Assembly: GCA_002438575.1 (NCBI GenBank)
Contig: DJPP01000071.1
Span: 1 to 8,380 of the forward strand
DNA length: 8,380 bases
Direction of reading: 5' to 3'
DNA from: Oscillospiraceae bacterium UBA6409
Lineage (GTDB): Bacteria; Bacillota; Clostridia; Oscillospirales; Oscillospiraceae
Part shown: positions 5,893 through 8,380 of the stretch, piece after piece
How positions within the stretch are numbered: position 1 is the stretch's first letter
Layout: each line of letters starts with the position of its first letter
Notes under the pieces: model-generated
Database searches by the model: none
Seen by the model: the letters and a program-made list of their open reading frames with translations, nothing else
Told to the model about the DNA's origin: nothing
Program-made: the position numbers and the translations under genes

Positions 5893-5927
5893 GCAAAAAG
5901 CGGAGTGCATCGCACTCCGCTTTTTCA
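5893..5927 (-). terminator. Rho-independent terminator after rsgA
   Basis: AAAAAGCGGAGTGC (5895-5908) and its exact complement (5912-5925) form a 14-bp stem with a 3-nt loop. On the minus strand it ends in TTTTT. It overlaps the last base of the rsgA stop codon. The A-run and T-run on both sides make it look bidirectional. It separates prkC-rsgA from the small membrane gene and spoVM. Confidence 0.88.
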
Positions 5928-6806
5928 CTTCTTCTGCCAGGCCCGCAGGTCCTTCAGTTCGTCATAGAGCCGCAGGTAGCTCCTGTGGCGGCTGGCGGGG
6001 ATATCGCCGTCCTTCACCGCCTGTAGCACGCGGCAGCCCTTTTCCTTTGTGTGGGTGCAGCCGGTAAAGCGGCATTGGTCCACATAGGGCGCAAACTCGG
6101 GGAACGTCTCCGGCAGGTGCGCCTTCAGCTCCAGGTCCATTTCCTCTGTGTCGAAGGAGGAAAAACCCGGTGTGTCGATCACATAGGTGCCGCCGCCCAG
6201 AGCAAACAGCTCCACATGGCGCGTGGTGTGGCGGCCGCGGCCCAGGGCCTTGCTGACTTCTCCCACCGGCAGGTGCAGCTCCGGCAGCAGCCGGTTCAGC
6301 ACGCTGGACTTCCCCACGCCGGAGTTCCCGGTAAAAGCGTTCAGCTTTCCGGCGATGGCGGCGCGAAGCGCGTCCAGCCCCTCCCCTGTCTCGGCGCTGA
6401 TACGCAGCACCGGCAGGGCGGAATGACTGTAGATGCCATACAGCTCGTCCGCCGTGTTCAGATCGCACTTGTTCAGACACAGCAGCACCTGACAGCCCTT
6501 CAGGGCGGCGATGGCGGCAATGCGGTCAATGAGATACGGCTCCGTCACAGGGATGGCGGCGGAGGCCAGGATGACCAGCTGATCGATATTGGCGGCGGCG
6601 GGACGGGAAAACACATTGCGGCGCGGCTCCACAGCCTCCACAAAGCCCTCGCCCCCGCCAAGGTCACGGACCCGGACCCAGTCGCCCACCAGTGGGCTCA
6701 TACCCTCGCGGCGGAATTTCCCGCGGGCGCGGCATTGCAGCGTCTCGGCTCCGGTATTTACATAGTAGAAACCGCTGAGCGCCTTCTCAATGCGGCCCCG
6801 GCTCAA
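5925..6806 (-). CDS. rsgA: Ribosome small subunit-dependent GTPase RsgA
   Basis: Cytoplasmic GTPase that checks late maturation of the 30S ribosomal subunit (YjeQ in Escherichia coli, CpgA/YloQ in Bacillus subtilis). It has 293 residues, the usual length. An N-terminal OB-fold (about 1-70; RARGKFRREGMSPLVGDWVRV) is followed by the GTPase in the permuted order typical of this family: G4 NKCD at 112-115, G5 SAETGEG at 137-143, G1 GNSGVGKS at 160-167, G2 in GRGRHTTRHVEL (189-200) and G3 DTPG at 211-214. The C-terminal zinc site is Cys245, Cys250, His252 and Cys258. The start codon is TTG, overlapping the TGA of prkC (TTGA). AGGAG lies 8 nt upstream, and the homologous N-terminus begins there. 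The overlap implies translational coupling with the kinase. Confidence 0.96.
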   Translation of the reverse strand: MSRGRIEKALSGFYYVNTGAETLQCRARGKFRREGMSPLVGDWVRVRDLGGGEGFVEAVEPRRNVFSRPAAANIDQLVILASAAIPVTEPYLIDRIAAIAALKGCQVLLCLNKCDLNTADELYGIYSHSALPVLRISAETGEGLDALRAAIAGKLNAFTGNSGVGKSSVLNRLLPELHLPVGEVSKALGRGRHTTRHVELFALGGGTYVIDTPGFSSFDTEEMDLELKAHLPETFPEFAPYVDQCRFTGCTHTKEKGCRVLQAVKDGDIPASRHRSYLRLYDELKDLRAWQKK

Positions 6807-8380
6807 AAGCGTATCTCCTGAATGGCGGAGACCTTGGTGGCCCCGGTGTTCATGCTGGTGAAGATGGCACAGACATTAGAACTGGTCCCCGCCTTGCCGG
6901 TGAAGGTATACGTCACCGCCCCCATGGAGGCGTTGATGTACTGGCTGTCCAGTGTCACGCTGTCCTGCTCAAACTCCACCTTGATCATGCCCTCCATGTC
7001 GCTGGGCATGGTAAACTCCACTACCCGGGCCGCTGTGGCGTCGTCACTGTTCTTCTGCCCGCTGACGGTAAAGCTGATCTTTGTGCCGCCGGGGACCTCG
7101 CTGGTGGGCTCGATGCTCTGCTCGATCACCTGGCCCTGAGGCAAAAAGCTGAATGCGTCATAAGTGATCTCGCCCACGGTAAGGCCCAGGTCCTGGGCAT
7201 TCTGCACCGCGTTGGCGATATCCTGACCGGTAAAGGTAGGCACCGTCACCGTTTCCGGTCCGGTGCTGACCCGCAGGATCACCGTCTGTCCGGCCACCAG
7301 CGGCTCATCGGCGGCAGGGACCGTCTCGATCACGGCGTCCGCGCCGTATTTGTCGGAGGATACGGTTTCTGTGGTGATCTTCAGGTCCAGACCCATATCG
7401 GTCAGAAGCACGCGTGCCTGCCGGTACTCCATGCCCACCAGGTCCTTCATCGGCACCTTCTCCGGCTCAGCAGCCACATAGACCTGAATGACCAGATTGC
7501 TCTTGCGTGTGCGGCCGGCGGCGGGATCCTGCTCGACGATCTGCCCCGGCTGGTATTCCTCCGTGGTGCGGGTACCCTGCACCTCGATCAGGAAGATGTC
7601 CTTTACGCCCTCCATCTCCTGGGCCTCCTCCACGGTCCTACCGCGGATATCAGGCACGGGGTAGCTCTTGTTGCTGCCGGCAGGGCCGAAATCGCCCAAT
7701 ATCAGCTTGAACAGCAGCACCACCAGCAGCACCGCCGCGGCAAAGATCCCGGCAATGATAGCAATGGACTTCTTATCCCGGCGGGGCGGCTCCTCTTCCG
7801 CCTCGCGCTCCCGGCGCAGCTCGCCGGTGTGCTTTTTTACGGCGGAGGCCACCTGGGCCGTGGGCAGGGGCATGGTGGGCTCGGTATCCGCGGCAGGGGC
7901 AGTCAGCTCCTGCCGGATATAGTCCATATCCACAGATGGGTCCCGGCGGAACTTCTCCAGGTCCTCGATCATGGCGTCTGCCGAGGCGTAGCGCTTGTTG
8001 GGGTCGCTGTTCATAGCCTTCATGCAGATCAGCTCCAGCGGCTCGGGGATACTGGGATCGATATCCCGGGGCGCCAGGGGCACGGAGCTCAGGTGCTGGA
8101 TGGCCACGGACACGGCGCTGTCGCCCTCAAAGGGCAGGCGTCCGGTGAGCATCTCATACAGCACGACGCCGGCGGAATAGATGTCCGAGCGCGCGTCGAT
8201 ACGGTCGCCCCGGGCCTGCTCCGGCGAGATGTAGTGCACGGAGCCAAGCGCCTCCTGGGTCAGTGTCTGCCCCTGGTTGGCAAGGCAGGCAATGCCGAAA
8301 TCGGCCACCTTCACGCTGCCGTCCCGCAGGACCATGATGTTCTGGGGCTTGATATCACGGTGGATGATGCCGCGGCTGTG
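6803..8380 (-). CDS. prkC: PASTA-domain Ser/Thr protein kinase, N-terminus cut by window edge
   Basis: Membrane kinase (PrkC/Stk1/PknB type) that senses muropeptides or lipid II outside the cell and phosphorylates cytoplasmic targets. 525 residues are visible, with the frame open at the right edge; roughly 130 N-terminal residues with the P-loop and catalytic Lys lie outside. Within the visible part, the catalytic loop HRDIKPQN is at 7-14 and DFG at 27-29. The activation segment ends in GSVHYISPEQARG (46-58). A juxtamembrane linker with acidic and basic runs spans about 155-204, and one membrane helix about 205-228 (IAIIAGIFAAAVLLVVLLFKLIL). Three PASTA domains lie at about 240-303, 308-372 and 378-441. 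A further region of about 85 residues follows at 442-525. The gene is followed directly by rsgA, as in Bacillus subtilis. The partner phosphatase prpC would be expected just beyond the right edge. Confidence 0.95.
   Translation of the reverse strand, partial: HSRGIIHRDIKPQNIMVLRDGSVKVADFGIACLANQGQTLTQEALGSVHYISPEQARGDRIDARSDIYSAGVVLYEMLTGRLPFEGDSAVSVAIQHLSSVPLAPRDIDPSIPEPLELICMKAMNSDPNKRYASADAMIEDLEKFRRDPSVDMDYIRQELTAPAADTEPTMPLPTAQVASAVKKHTGELRREREAEEEPPRRDKKSIAIIAGIFAAAVLLVVLLFKLILGDFGPAGSNKSYPVPDIRGRTVEEAQEMEGVKDIFLIEVQGTRTTEEYQPGQIVEQDPAAGRTRKSNLVIQVYVAAEPEKVPMKDLVGMEYRQARVLLTDMGLDLKITTETVSSDKYGADAVIETVPAADEPLVAGQTVILRVSTGPETVTVPTFTGQDIANAVQNAQDLGLTVGEITYDAFSFLPQGQVIEQSIEPTSEVPGGTKISFTVSGQKNSDDATAARVVEFTMPSDMEGMIKVEFEQDSVTLDSQYINASMGAVTYTFTGKAGTSSNVCAIFTSMNTGATKVSAIQEIRF

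Noticed and set aside
5692..5928. Alternative minus-strand frame of 78 codons overlapping the small membrane protein and spoVM start
   Set aside because: It starts inside the rsgA terminator and has no ribosome binding site. Its translation is not hydrophobic or family-like, whereas the other frame has a clear membrane segment and a strong Shine-Dalgarno site.
6198..6474. Permuted G-motif order in RsgA (G4-G5-G1-G2-G3) as a novelty
   Set aside because: This order is the known, defining feature of the RsgA/YjeQ/YlqF-type permuted GTPases, so it is expected.

Overview
The window looks like the chromosome of a GC-rich, spore-forming Clostridia member. My best guess is Oscillospiraceae, something like Flavonifractor, Lawsonibacter or Oscillibacter, although no marker here fixes the genus. 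The reasons are a class A RNase P RNA, a SpoVM-like peptide next to a DUF3794/LysM spore-envelope protein, a PASTA-type Ser/Thr kinase beside rsgA, and good sigma-A promoters and Shine-Dalgarno sites in an otherwise GC-rich sequence.

Layout. The 3'-truncated murD (peptidoglycan precursor synthesis) occupies 1-971 on the minus strand. A divergent promoter region of 257 bp (972-1228) follows, with a sigma-A promoter on each side and two inverted repeats. A polar amino acid type ABC importer runs on the plus strand: substrate-binding lipoprotein (1229-2044), permease (2176-2832) and ATPase (2846-3616). An internal promoter and a stem-loop separate the first two genes. The operon ends in a strong hairpin terminator facing a second hairpin that ends rnpB. 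Everything to the right is on the minus strand, in transcription order from the right edge: the PASTA kinase prkC (5'-truncated by the window edge), rsgA, a terminator, a 52-residue membrane protein, a 24-residue spoVM, a SipL-like DUF3794/LysM protein and rnpB.

How the genes work together. prkC-rsgA and then spoVM recalls the Bacillus order prkC-cpgA(rsgA)-rpe-thiN-spoVM, with the middle replaced by a small membrane protein. SpoVM marks the forespore surface and anchors SpoIVA, and SipL/SpoVID-type proteins bind SpoIVA through their LysM region. The pair therefore looks like a small coat-basement module, and a good sigma-E-type promoter overlaps the spoVM stop codon in front of the SipL-like gene.

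The most striking observation is the binding protein at 1229-2044. After an ordinary lipoprotein signal it carries the second half of a type II amino-acid-binding fold first and the first half last. It is thus a circularly permuted solute-binding protein, opened at the hinge between the two lobes, in an otherwise normal importer operon.
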